Shown: positions 46,405-54,848 of the stretch, piece by piece | Layout: every line of letters begins with the position of its first letter | Numbering within the stretch: the stretch's first letter is position 1 | Assembly: GCF_000719115.1 (NCBI RefSeq) | Contig: NZ_JOEA01000018.1 | Span: forward strand, 1 to 64,000 | Origin: Lentzea albidocapillata | GTDB lineage: Bacteria > Actinomycetota > Actinomycetes > Mycobacteriales > Pseudonocardiaceae | Direction of reading: 5' to 3' | Length of the DNA stretch: 64,000 bases | The notes under the pieces: model-generated | The model's database searches: none | Told to the model about the DNA's origin: nothing | Seen by the model: the letters and a program-made list of their open reading frames with translations, nothing else | Made by a program: the position numbers and the translations under genes

Positions 46405-49400
46405 GGACCTGTACGGCCACGCGCTGCCGGAACAGCCCGCCATCTCGCCCGATGGGTCCGAGGTCGTCTACGTCCTGCGCACGACCGACCGCGAGAACGA
46501 CCGCGACGAACGCGCGCTCTGGCGGATCTCGAACGGCACGGCGAAGCAGCTCACCAGGGGCAAGGCCGACTCGGCACCGGCGTGGTCGCCGAACGGCGGC
46601 ACGATCGCGTTTCTACGCGCCCAGGACGGCCCGGCCCAGGTCTGGCTGCTGGACGGCGAGCCGGAGCAGCTCACGACGCTGCCGCTCGGCGCCGGTGCCC
46701 CGGTCTGGAGCGCCGACGGCACGAAGCTCGCGTTCTCGGCGCCCGTGGACATCGCGGACGCGACCGCGCCGATCGTCACGAGCCGCCTCGACCACAAGTC
46801 CGACGGGTCCGGTTACCTGCGCAGCGTCCGCGCCCACCTGCACGTCCTCGACCTGGAGACCCGCGAGGTGCGGCAGCTGACCAGCGGCGACTGGCACGCG
46901 AGCGCTCCCGCGTGGTCACCGGACGGCACGAAGCTCGCCTTCACGGCCGCCCGCGACGAGGACGCCGACCTGACCTTCCGCGTGCCGGTGCACGTCGTCG
47001 ACGTCGACGGCACCTCGGAACCGAAGGTCGCCGGACTCGCCGAAGGGCAGGCCGCGACGGTCACGTGGACCGAGGCCGGGCTGCTCGTGACCGGCCGCAC
47101 GACCGCGGATGCCGGGCACCTCGACCTCCTGCACCTGACGCTGGACGGCGAGGTGCGCACTCTGTCCGCGTCGCTCGACCGCAACGTCATGCCCGGCATG
47201 GCGGGCTATCCCGGCGGACTGCCGGCCCAGCACGGGAACACGGTGCTGTTCTGCGCCCGCGATCGAGGCTGCACCCAGCTCTACGCCGTGGACCTGGAAA
47301 CCGGCGACGGGCCGCGCCTGGTCCTGGGCGGGGATTCCCGTGTCGTGGCAGGGCTTTCCGTCGCCGGAGACACCGCGGCCGTCGTCCTGAGCACCCCGGC
47401 CTCCTACGGCGAGGTCGCCACCGTCGACCTGACCACGGGCCAGGTCACCGTCCACACCGGACACAGCAAGGCCGAGCCGTTCGTCCGCGAGGAACGCGAG
47501 TTCACGATCTCGGACGGCACCGTCGTGCACGGCTGGCTGGTCCGCGACCCCGCACGCACAGGCCCGTCGCCGCTGCTGCTGGACATCCACGGCGGCCCGC
47601 ACAACGCGTGGAACGGCACCGCCGACCCGGTCCACCTCTACCACCAGGTGCTGGCGGAGCAGGGCTGGGCGGTGCTGCTCCTCAACCCGCGCGGCAGTGA
47701 CGGCTACGGCGAGGCCTTCTACAAAGCCGCGCTCGGCGCGTGGGGCAAGTCCGACGCCAAGGACTTCCTCGAACCGATCGACCAGCTGGTGGCCGAGGGG
47801 CTCGCCGATCCGGCGAAGCTCGCCGTCACCGGCTACAGCTACGGCGGCTACATGACCTGCTACCTGACCAGCCGCGACACCAGGTTCGCCGCCGCTGTCG
47901 CGGGCGGTGTCGTCAGCGATCTGACCAGCATGGCGGGCACGTCCGACGGTGGCCACTACCTGACCGAGCTGGAACTGGGCGGCGCGGGCGAGCACATCGC
48001 CGCACTCTCCCCGCTGACGCGCGTGGCCGACGTCCGCACGCCCACCCTGGTCTACCAGGGCGCCGCCGACGACCGGTGCCCAGTGGGCCAGGCCGAGCAG
48101 TGGTTCACCGCGCTGCGCCGCAACGGCGTGCCGGTCGAGCTGGTGCTCTACCCCGACGAGTCGCACCTGTTCATCATCAGCGGCAAGCCGTCGCACCGCG
48201 AGGACTTCAACCGCCGCGTCGTCGACTGGGTGCGCGAGCACGCGGAGGGCCGCAAGCCGCTCGACCAGAAGCATTGGCAGCGCAGGCTTTCCGCGCTCGC
48301 GAAGAAGCATGACCTGCCCGGTGCCGCGCTCGGCATCCTGTACCAGGGCGAGACGGTCCTCGCGCACCACGGCGTGCTGAACCTGTCGACCGGGGTCGAC
48401 GTCACCGACGACACGATCTTCCAAATCGGCTCGATGGGCAAGGTGTTCACGACGACCGTCGTGATGCGGCTCGTCGACGAGGGCCTGCTCGACCTCGACG
48501 CGCCGATCGTCGACGTGCTGCCCGAACTGAAGCTCTCCGACCCGGTGGTCGAGCAGAAGGTGACCATGCGGCACCTCCTCACGCACACCAGCGGCATCGA
48601 CGGTGACAACTTCACCGACACCGGCCGCGGCGACGACTGCCTGGAGCGCTACACCGAACTGCTCGCCGAAGCCGCCCAGAACCACCCGCTCGGCGCGACG
48701 TTCTCCTACAGCAACGCCGGTTTCGTCCTCGCCGGGCGCGTGATCGAGAAGCTCACCGGCAAGACGTGGGACGTCGCGATGCGGGAGAAGCTCTTCGCCC
48801 CGCTCGGACTCACCCGCACCGGCACGCTGCCGGAGGAGGCGCTGCTGCACCGCGCCGCCGTCGGCCACGTCACCAGGGACGAGAAGCTCGAAACCGTGCC
48901 GGTGTGGATGCTGCCGCGCTCCGTCGGCCCGGCCGGAACGATCTTCGGCAGCACCGAGGACGTGCTCAAGTTCGCGGCGATGCACCTGAACGGCGGCGAG
49001 GCGCAGGACGGCACGCGGGTGTTGTCGGAGGAGTCGGCCGCCGCGATGACCGAGAAGCAGACCGACGTGCCCGACCCGGAGGCACTGGGCGACTCGTGGG
49101 GCATCGGCTGGATCCGGTTCGACTGGGACGGGCAGCGGCTGATCGGCCACGACGGCAACACCATCGGGCAGTCCGCGTTCCTGCGCGTCCTTCCCGAGCA
49201 CGACCTCGCGGTCACGTTGCTGACCAACGGCGACACCGCCCGCGAGGTGTACCTGGAGCTGTACAAGGAGATCTTCGCCGAGCTGGCGGACCTCGACATG
49301 CCGATGCCGCGGGTGCCGGCCGCCGAACCGCCTGCCGTGGACAACGCCCTCTACCTCGGCAGGTACGAGCGGGCCTCCATGATCCTCGACATCGTCGAGG

Positions 49401-49615
49401 GAGAGAACGGGCTGCAGCTGGACCTGACGCCCACCGGTCCGATGGCCGACATGTTCCCCAAGCCGCCCCTGGTGGATCTCGTCCCGGCCGGCGACGGGCG
49501 TTTCCTCTACCTGTGGCCGGACTCCAGGAGCTGGTCCTCCCTGGTGTTCTACTCGCTGCCCACCGGGGAGCAGTACGTGCACATGGGTGTCCGCGCCACG
49601 CCGAAGGTGTCCTGA
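46391..49615 (+). CDS. S9 prolyl-oligopeptidase-type peptidase fused to an S12 serine hydrolase
   Basis: 1074 residues from GTG 46391. Residues ~1-360 are a TolB/WD40-like propeller (PAWSPNGGTIAF, PVWSADGTKLAF, PAWSPDGTKLAF repeats). Residues ~370-620 form the S9 hydrolase with GYSYGGY (Ser483), DDRCPV (Asp) and DESHLF (His). After a short linker (~622-628), residues ~630-1074 are a complete S12 domain: SMGK (Ser681-Lys684), YSNAG, HDGNTIG and a C-terminal beta domain. No signal peptide. Two peptidase centres on one chain should let a peptide cut by the S9 part pass to a D-peptidase or amidase. I have not met this fusion in a named family. Confidence 0.9.
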   Translation: MTTIEDLYGHALPEQPAISPDGSEVVYVLRTTDRENDRDERALWRISNGTAKQLTRGKADSAPAWSPNGGTIAFLRAQDGPAQVWLLDGEPEQLTTLPLGAGAPVWSADGTKLAFSAPVDIADATAPIVTSRLDHKSDGSGYLRSVRAHLHVLDLETREVRQLTSGDWHASAPAWSPDGTKLAFTAARDEDADLTFRVPVHVVDVDGTSEPKVAGLAEGQAATVTWTEAGLLVTGRTTADAGHLDLLHLTLDGEVRTLSASLDRNVMPGMAGYPGGLPAQHGNTVLFCARDRGCTQLYAVDLETGDGPRLVLGGDSRVVAGLSVAGDTAAVVLSTPASYGEVATVDLTTGQVTVHTGHSKAEPFVREEREFTISDGTVVHGWLVRDPARTGPSPLLLDIHGGPHNAWNGTADPVHLYHQVLAEQGWAVLLLNPRGSDGYGEAFYKAALGAWGKSDAKDFLEPIDQLVAEGLADPAKLAVTGYSYGGYMTCYLTSRDTRFAAAVAGGVVSDLTSMAGTSDGGHYLTELELGGAGEHIAALSPLTRVADVRTPTLVYQGAADDRCPVGQAEQWFTALRRNGVPVELVLYPDESHLFIISGKPSHREDFNRRVVDWVREHAEGRKPLDQKHWQRRLSALAKKHDLPGAALGILYQGETVLAHHGVLNLSTGVDVTDDTIFQIGSMGKVFTTTVVMRLVDEGLLDLDAPIVDVLPELKLSDPVVEQKVTMRHLLTHTSGIDGDNFTDTGRGDDCLERYTELLAEAAQNHPLGATFSYSNAGFVLAGRVIEKLTGKTWDVAMREKLFAPLGLTRTGTLPEEALLHRAAVGHVTRDEKLETVPVWMLPRSVGPAGTIFGSTEDVLKFAAMHLNGGEAQDGTRVLSEESAAAMTEKQTDVPDPEALGDSWGIGWIRFDWDGQRLIGHDGNTIGQSAFLRVLPEHDLAVTLLTNGDTAREVYLELYKEIFAELADLDMPMPRVPAAEPPAVDNALYLGRYERASMILDIVEGENGLQLDLTPTGPMADMFPKPPLVDLVPAGDGRFLYLWPDSRSWSSLVFYSLPTGEQYVHMGVRATPKVS

Positions 49616-50679
49616 TGAACCTCCTGAACGACATCGAGCGGCTCGTGTCCTGCGAGTCGCCGTCCACCGACCTGGCGGCGGTGGCCCGCAGCGCGGAGGT
49701 CACCGCCGAGGTGGGTGCCGCACTGCTCGGCTCGGAACCGGAACGGATCGTGGTCGACGGCCGCACCCATCTGCGGTGGCGGCTGGGTTCGGGGCCGCGC
49801 AAGGTGTTGCTGCTCGGCCACCACGACACGGTGTGGCCGATCGGGACGCTGGAACGGATTCCGTTCAGCGTGCAGGACGGCGTGCTGCGCGGGCCCGGCT
49901 GCTTCGACATGAAGACCGGTGTCGCGATGATCTTCCACGCCGTCGCGGCGCTGGGTTCTCCCGACGGCGTCACGGTTCTCGTGACCGGCGACGAGGAGAT
50001 CGGCTCGCCGTCGTCGCGCGGCCTGATCGAGACCGAGGCGGTGGAGCACGCGGCCGTCCTCGTCTGCGAGGGCTCCGCGGACGGCGGCGCGTTGAAGACA
50101 GAGCGCAAGGGCACGTCGATGTACGAGGTGACGCTGCACGGCCGTGCCTCGCACGCCGGGCTCGAACCCGAGCGCGGCGTGAACGCCACGATCGAGGCAG
50201 CGCATCAGATCCTGGCGGTCACGCAGCTGGCCGACGACGTGACCGGCACGACCGTGGTGCCGACCGTGCTCTCGTCCGGCACGACGACGAACACCGTTCC
50301 CGCGCAAGGGAAGTTCATGGTGGACGTGCGCGTGCGGAACCTCGCCGAGCAGCTCCGGGTCGACGACGACATGAAGACACTGCGTCCGGTGCTCGACGGT
50401 GCGAAGGTCGAGGTCGACGGCGGCCCGAACCGGCCGCCGATGGAGCTCTCCGCGTCCTCCGCGTTGTTCGAACTGGCGTCCGGGCTCCTCCCGGGGATCA
50501 CGCAGGCCGCGGTCGGGGGCGCGTCCGACGGCAACTTCACCGCGGGTGCAGGAGTTCCGACGCTCGACGGACTCGGTGCCGTCGGTGGCGGGGCGCACGC
50601 CGAGCACGAGCACGTGCTGGTGTCGGAGCTCGTTCCGCGCACGCAGCTGCTCGCGGCCCTCGTGAGGGAGTTGACATGA
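49615..50679 (+). CDS. M20-family metallopeptidase (CPG2/ArgE/DapE type)
   Basis: 354 residues. LLGHHDTVWP (first zinc ligand His and Asp), GCFDMKTGVAM (bridging Asp), TGDEEIGSPSS (catalytic Glu pair), a dimerisation domain with HGRASHAGLEPERGVNA, and the final GGGAHAEHEHV zinc His. The glutamate carboxypeptidase/CPG2-like subfamily removes C-terminal residues from N-acyl amino acids or dipeptides. ATG 49615 shares a base with the previous stop (TGATG). Cytoplasmic. Confidence 0.93.
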   Translation: MNLLNDIERLVSCESPSTDLAAVARSAEVTAEVGAALLGSEPERIVVDGRTHLRWRLGSGPRKVLLLGHHDTVWPIGTLERIPFSVQDGVLRGPGCFDMKTGVAMIFHAVAALGSPDGVTVLVTGDEEIGSPSSRGLIETEAVEHAAVLVCEGSADGGALKTERKGTSMYEVTLHGRASHAGLEPERGVNATIEAAHQILAVTQLADDVTGTTVVPTVLSSGTTTNTVPAQGKFMVDVRVRNLAEQLRVDDDMKTLRPVLDGAKVEVDGGPNRPPMELSASSALFELASGLLPGITQAAVGGASDGNFTAGAGVPTLDGLGAVGGGAHAEHEHVLVSELVPRTQLLAALVRELT

Positions 50680-51476
50680 TGTTGGTGGCACAGAACGTCG
50701 TCGTCCGCCAGCTCACCGAGCACACCGAACTCGTTGCCACCCAGCGGTTGTACGAGTCGATCTGGCGGTCGAACGGCAACACTCCGCCGGTCACCGCGGA
50801 GCTGCTGCGGGCGATGACCAAGGCGGGCAGCTACGTCGCGGGCGCGTTCGACGGCGAAGACCTGATCGGCGCGTGCATCGGTTTCTGCTCGCCGCCGAAC
50901 GAGGGCGCCCTGCACAGCCACATCGCCGGGGTGGCGGCGGACGCGCGAGGACGCAACGTCGGCTACGTGTTGAAGCTGCACCAACGGACGTGGGCGCTGG
51001 AACGGGGGCTGCGCGAGGTCACCTGGACGTTCGACCCGCTGGTGCGCCGCAACGCCTACTTCAACCTGGGCAAGCTCGGCGCGGACGCGATCGAGTACCT
51101 GCCGGACTTCTACGGCCTGATGCACGACGACATCAACGCTGGCGGTGAGAGCGACCGGCTGCTGGTCAGCTGGCGGGTCGAGGCCCCGGGGGTCGTCGCC
51201 GCCTGTGCCGGTCAGCCGCGGGTCGTCAGCGCCACGGGTGCGGTCGCCCTGGGGATCTCCGAGGGCGGACTGCCCGTGCGAGGCACGTCCACGGGCACCA
51301 CCGTGCTGGTCGCCGTACCTCCGGACATCGAGGCGCTGCGGGTCACGAACCCGGCCGCGGCCACCGAGTGGCGTCACGCCGTGCGGGAGGTGCTCGGCGG
51401 CCTGCTCGCGAGCGGTGCCCGCGTCACCGGGTTCGACAGGTCCGGCTGGTACGTAGTGGAAAGGAACAATTCGTGA
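50676..51476 (+). CDS. GNAT-fold acetyltransferase-like protein (COG3375-like)
   Basis: 266 residues. GVAADARGRNVGYVLKLHQRTWALERGLREVTWTFDPLVRRNAYFNLGKLG is the diagnostic block: a GNAT acetyl-CoA loop (R-x-R-N-x-G) followed by the W-T-F-D-P-L segment seen in COG3375 predicted acetyltransferases. Such proteins are often encoded beside MenC/N-acylamino-acid-racemase-like enzymes, as here. It may acylate an amino acid so that the racemase and M20 peptidase can work on N-acyl forms; inference. Overlaps neighbours by ATGA and GTGA. Confidence 0.75.
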   Translation: MMLVAQNVVVRQLTEHTELVATQRLYESIWRSNGNTPPVTAELLRAMTKAGSYVAGAFDGEDLIGACIGFCSPPNEGALHSHIAGVAADARGRNVGYVLKLHQRTWALERGLREVTWTFDPLVRRNAYFNLGKLGADAIEYLPDFYGLMHDDINAGGESDRLLVSWRVEAPGVVAACAGQPRVVSATGAVALGISEGGLPVRGTSTGTTVLVAVPPDIEALRVTNPAAATEWRHAVREVLGGLLASGARVTGFDRSGWYVVERNNS

Positions 51477-52573
51477 AGCTGACCGGGGTGGAGATCCGCT
51501 GGATCGAGATGCCGCTGAAGTCGCCGTTCCGCACCTCGTTCGGCACGCAGACCGTGCGGCAGTTGCTGCTGCTGCGCGCCGTCACGGACGAGGGTGAGGG
51601 CTGGGGCGAGTGCGGTGCCCTGGTCGATCCGGTGTACTCGCCGGAGTACGTCGAGGGCTGCGCGGACGTGCTGCGGCGGTTCTTCGTCCCCGCGCTGACC
51701 GGGCCGGTCGACGGCATCTCCGTCGCACCCCGGCTGGCGAAGTTCCACGGCCACCGGATGGCCAAGGCCGCCCTGGAGATGGCCGTGCTCGACGCCGAAC
51801 TACGTGCTCGCGGGGTGTCGTTCGGCCGTGAGCTGGGCGCGGTCCGCGATCGCGTGCCGTGCGGGGTGTCAGTCGGGATCATGAACTCGATCCCGGAGCT
51901 GCTCGATGCCGTCGGCGGTTACCTCGACGAGGGCTACGAGCGGATCAAGCTGAAGATCGAGCCCGGCTGGGACGTCGAACCCGTGCGGGCCGTGCGCGAA
52001 CGGTTCGGTGACGACGTGCTGCTGCAGGTCGACGCGAACACCGCGTACACGCTGGGCGACGCCCGGCACCTCGCGAAGCTCGACCCGTTCGACCTGCTGC
52101 TGATCGAGCAGCCGCTGGCCGAGGAGGAGCTGCTCGCCCACGCCGAGCTCGCCAAGGTCGTGCGGACGCCGATCTGCCTCGACGAGTCGATCACGTCGGC
52201 GTCGTCGGCCGCCGACGCGATCAGGCTCGGCGCCTGCCAGATCGTCAACATCAAGCCCAGCAGGGTCGGCGGCTACCTGGAGGCGCGGCGCATCCACGAC
52301 GTCTGCGCGGCGCACAACGTCGCGGTCTGGGTCGGTGGGATGCTCGAGACCGGCATCGGCAGGGCCGCGAACGTGGCGCTGGCGGCGTTGCCCGGCTGCA
52401 CGCTGCCCGGCGACACCTCGGCGTCCGGTCGCTACTACCGGATGGACATCACCGAGCCGTTCGTGCTGGACGACGGTCACCTGACCGTGCCGACCGGTCC
52501 GGGCCTGGGTGTGACGCCGTTGCCGGACGCTTTGGACGCGGTCACGGTGAAGACGGAGTGGATTCCTCTGTAG
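51473..52573 (+). CDS. Enolase-superfamily N-acylamino acid racemase / o-succinylbenzoate synthase-like
   Basis: 366 residues, MLE subgroup. Catalytic KxK in RIKLKIEPGWD, metal ligands in LLQVDANTAYTL (Asp), LIEQPL (Glu) and CLDESI (Asp), and the second base Lys in NIKPSRVGGY. MenC and N-acylamino acid racemase share this pattern. No other menaquinone gene is present, and the neighbours are peptidases and an acyltransferase, so racemisation of N-acyl amino acids is preferred. GTG 51473 overlaps the acetyltransferase stop (GTGA). Last gene of the coupled operon. Confidence 0.85.
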   Translation: MKLTGVEIRWIEMPLKSPFRTSFGTQTVRQLLLLRAVTDEGEGWGECGALVDPVYSPEYVEGCADVLRRFFVPALTGPVDGISVAPRLAKFHGHRMAKAALEMAVLDAELRARGVSFGRELGAVRDRVPCGVSVGIMNSIPELLDAVGGYLDEGYERIKLKIEPGWDVEPVRAVRERFGDDVLLQVDANTAYTLGDARHLAKLDPFDLLLIEQPLAEEELLAHAELAKVVRTPICLDESITSASSAADAIRLGACQIVNIKPSRVGGYLEARRIHDVCAAHNVAVWVGGMLETGIGRAANVALAALPGCTLPGDTSASGRYYRMDITEPFVLDDGHLTVPTGPGLGVTPLPDALDAVTVKTEWIPL

Positions 52574-52593
52574 ACGGTAGGCAAGGTGGTGGC

Positions 52594-54189
52594 ATGAGCT
52601 CGCGAACAGGCCTCACCCGCGTGCTGGACGACCTGGGCGCCACGCTGATCGACCTCGTGCGTGGTGATCCGGGCCGTGCCACCGACATCGGCGGCGTGGT
52701 GATCCACGACCCGGACGACGACCAGGTGCTGCCGCCGTCCGCGCTGGTGCTGGGCGTCGGCGTGCGCGAACCCGCGCCCCTCCTGGCCCTGCTGGGCGAG
52801 GAGGGGGCGGCCGCGCTGGTCGTGCGCGGCCCGATCGTCCTCACCGCGGAACTCTCCGAGGCCGTCGACGGCTCCGGCGTGGCGTTGCTCGGCCTGGCGC
52901 CGGGCGCGTCGTGGACCCAGCTCGCCGCGATGCTGCGGTCCCTGCTGGCGGAGGGCGAGGTCGACCCGTCCGAAACTCTCGGCGGCCTGCCCGCCGGGGA
53001 CCTGTTCGCGCTGGCCAACGCGGTGGCGTCGCTGATCAGCGCCCCGGTGACGATCGAGGACCGCAGCTCGCGCGTGCTCGCGTTCTCGGGGCGCCAGGAC
53101 GAGGCCGACTCGTCGCGCGTCGAGACGATCCTGGGCAGGAAGGTGCCCGCGCGCTACACGCAGATGCTGGAGGCGCGCGGGGTGTTCCAGCAGCTCTACC
53201 GCAGCGACCAGCCCGTCTACATCGAGGGTCTGCCCGCCGACGACGGTTCGCTGTGCCTGCCCCGCCTCGCCGTGGCGGTGCGCGCGGGCGACGAGTTCCT
53301 CGGCTCGATCTGGGCCGCCGTCCGCGCGCCGCTGTCCCCGGACAGTTCCACCACCTTCGGCGACGCGGCCAAACTCGTGGCGTTGCACATGATGCGTCAG
53401 CGGGCGGGCGCCGACGTCGAACGGCGGCTGCGCGCGGACCTCGTCTCGACCGCGGTCGAGGGAGGCGCGGGCGCGGCGGAGGCGGTGCGGCGACTGGGCC
53501 TGGCCGATCAGGCGTGCGTGGTGCTGGCGCTGGCGCTCGCCCACTCGCACGGCGACGACCCGGCCGCGCACGCCCGGTTGCTGGCCGAACGCCAGCAGGT
53601 CGCCGACGCGCTCGCCATGCACCTGACGGCCGTGCACCCCCGCGCCGCCGCCGCGTTGATCGGCGACGTCGCCTACGCGATCCTGCCCGCGGAGTCGGAC
53701 GACCGGGCCCTGCGGATCGCCACCGACTTCCGCAACCGCATCGGCAACCCCGTGCTGGTGGGCGTCGGCGAGGTGTCCGACGGCCTGAGTTTGTCGCGGT
53801 CGCGGGCCGGTGCCGACCTGGTGCTGCGGGTGTTGCGGGCCGGGCGCGCGTCCTGCTCGGTGGCGCGGGTGTCCGATGTGCACAGTGAGGGGTTACTGCT
53901 GGAGCTGTCGGACCTGATCGCCGAACGCGGTGACACGCTGACCGGTCCCGTCGCGCGGTTGATCGCGTACGACCGCAAGCACAGCGCGTGCCTGGTGGAG
54001 ACGCTCGGCGCGTGGCTCGACGCCTTCGGTGACGTCGCTGCCGCGTCCGCCGCCGTTTTCGTGCATCCCAACACCTTCCGCTACCGGTTGCGGCGGCTCT
54101 CGGAGGTCGGGGAGATCGATCTCAGCGACCCGGACGCGCGGTTCGCGGCGATGCTGCAGCTCCGGCTGTGGCGGCCGGGTGGCGCCTAG
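52594..54189 (+). CDS. PucR-family transcriptional regulator of the peptide operon
   Basis: 531 residues. The N-terminal purine-catabolism-type domain is followed by a GGDEF-like middle region (~280-420) and a C-terminal PucR helix-turn-helix (AAASAAVFVHPNTFRYRLRRLSEVG). PucR proteins activate or repress an adjacent catabolic operon in response to its substrate. It starts 20 bases after the racemase stop, in the same direction, so it may be on the operon transcript and close a feedback loop. The 3' end overlaps the TetR gene by 4 bases (convergent). Confidence 0.88.
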   Translation: MSSRTGLTRVLDDLGATLIDLVRGDPGRATDIGGVVIHDPDDDQVLPPSALVLGVGVREPAPLLALLGEEGAAALVVRGPIVLTAELSEAVDGSGVALLGLAPGASWTQLAAMLRSLLAEGEVDPSETLGGLPAGDLFALANAVASLISAPVTIEDRSSRVLAFSGRQDEADSSRVETILGRKVPARYTQMLEARGVFQQLYRSDQPVYIEGLPADDGSLCLPRLAVAVRAGDEFLGSIWAAVRAPLSPDSSTTFGDAAKLVALHMMRQRAGADVERRLRADLVSTAVEGGAGAAEAVRRLGLADQACVVLALALAHSHGDDPAAHARLLAERQQVADALAMHLTAVHPRAAAALIGDVAYAILPAESDDRALRIATDFRNRIGNPVLVGVGEVSDGLSLSRSRAGADLVLRVLRAGRASCSVARVSDVHSEGLLLELSDLIAERGDTLTGPVARLIAYDRKHSACLVETLGAWLDAFGDVAAASAAVFVHPNTFRYRLRRLSEVGEIDLSDPDARFAAMLQLRLWRPGGA

Positions 54190-54767
54190 GTGCCCTGAAC
54201 CCGCACCCGCCCGAGCAGCCGGTCCACGAGGTCGGGCAGCTCCTGCGCCCCGGCGCCCTCCAGCCACAGCGCGATGCCGGTGCGGATCGTGGTCAGGAAC
54301 GTCGCCGCCATCAGCCGGGCGGCCTCCTCGTCCGGTTCGCGCAGGACGAGAACGGCGGCCAGGTCGCGTTCGAGCCCGACCTGGTCGCCGGCCTGGCGTG
54401 CGAGCAGCGACGGGTGCCGGCGCAGCAGCCGGAGCTGGGCCATCCACTCCACGTCGGGCAGGGGCCGGACGCGGTAGAGCTCGGCCGTGGACGCGCGCAG
54501 CGCCTGCCAGGCGCCTTCGTCGGCCGGACGCGCCTCGACCATGGCGACCAGCGTCCTGAGCCGCTCGCGGTCGGCGTCCAGCACCGCGTCTTCCTTGCTG
54601 GTGAAGTAGTTGGAGAACGTCCTGCGGGAGACCCCGGCCGCGTCCGCGATGTCCTCGACCGTCACCCCGTCCAGCCCGTGCTCCATCGCGAGCCGCAGCG
54701 CCGCTCCGGCCAGCGACCGCCTGGTCACCGCCTTGTTGTGCTCGCGCCGCGTGGTGAGCGTCTCCAT
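54186..54767 (-). CDS. TetR-family regulator of the MFS exporter
   Basis: 193 residues. Helix-turn-helix VTVEDIADAAGVSRRTFSNYFTSKEDAVL is unusually well conserved for multidrug-efflux TetR proteins. The C-terminal domain is of the MftR-like type (ATFLTTIRTGIALWLEG). It is divergent from an MFS exporter gene with TTGCGC...GCGCAA between them. It should repress the exporter until the drug or substrate binds. Confidence 0.9.
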   Translation of the reverse strand: METLTTRREHNKAVTRRSLAGAALRLAMEHGLDGVTVEDIADAAGVSRRTFSNYFTSKEDAVLDADRERLRTLVAMVEARPADEGAWQALRASTAELYRVRPLPDVEWMAQLRLLRRHPSLLARQAGDQVGLERDLAAVLVLREPDEEAARLMAATFLTTIRTGIALWLEGAGAQELPDLVDRLLGRVRVQGT

Positions 54768-54797
54768 GCCGTTCAGCGTACCGGCGTAAGTTGCTCA

Positions 54798-54822
54798 TTG
54801 CGCAACCTTGCACAACGCGCAA
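54798..54822. promoter_or_regulatory. TetR operator candidate between tetR and MFS genes
   Basis: TTGCGC (54798-54803) and GCGCAA (54817-54822) are inverted copies with a 13-base spacer. TTGC/GCAA half-sites recur at 54791 and 54809, suggesting two overlapping sites. Confidence 0.55.
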
Positions 54823-54848
54823 GAATTGCGGCGACGAAGGGGCGGGAC

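Noticed and set aside
46916..49582. 2.7-kb open frame antisense to the S9-S12 fusion gene
   Set aside because: Composition is that of an antisense shadow (Val-His-Arg-rich, no domains), while the forward frame carries two complete catalytic domains.
51473..52573. Menaquinone biosynthesis menC
   Set aside because: No other men gene nearby; neighbours are peptidases and an acyltransferase, favouring N-acylamino acid racemase.
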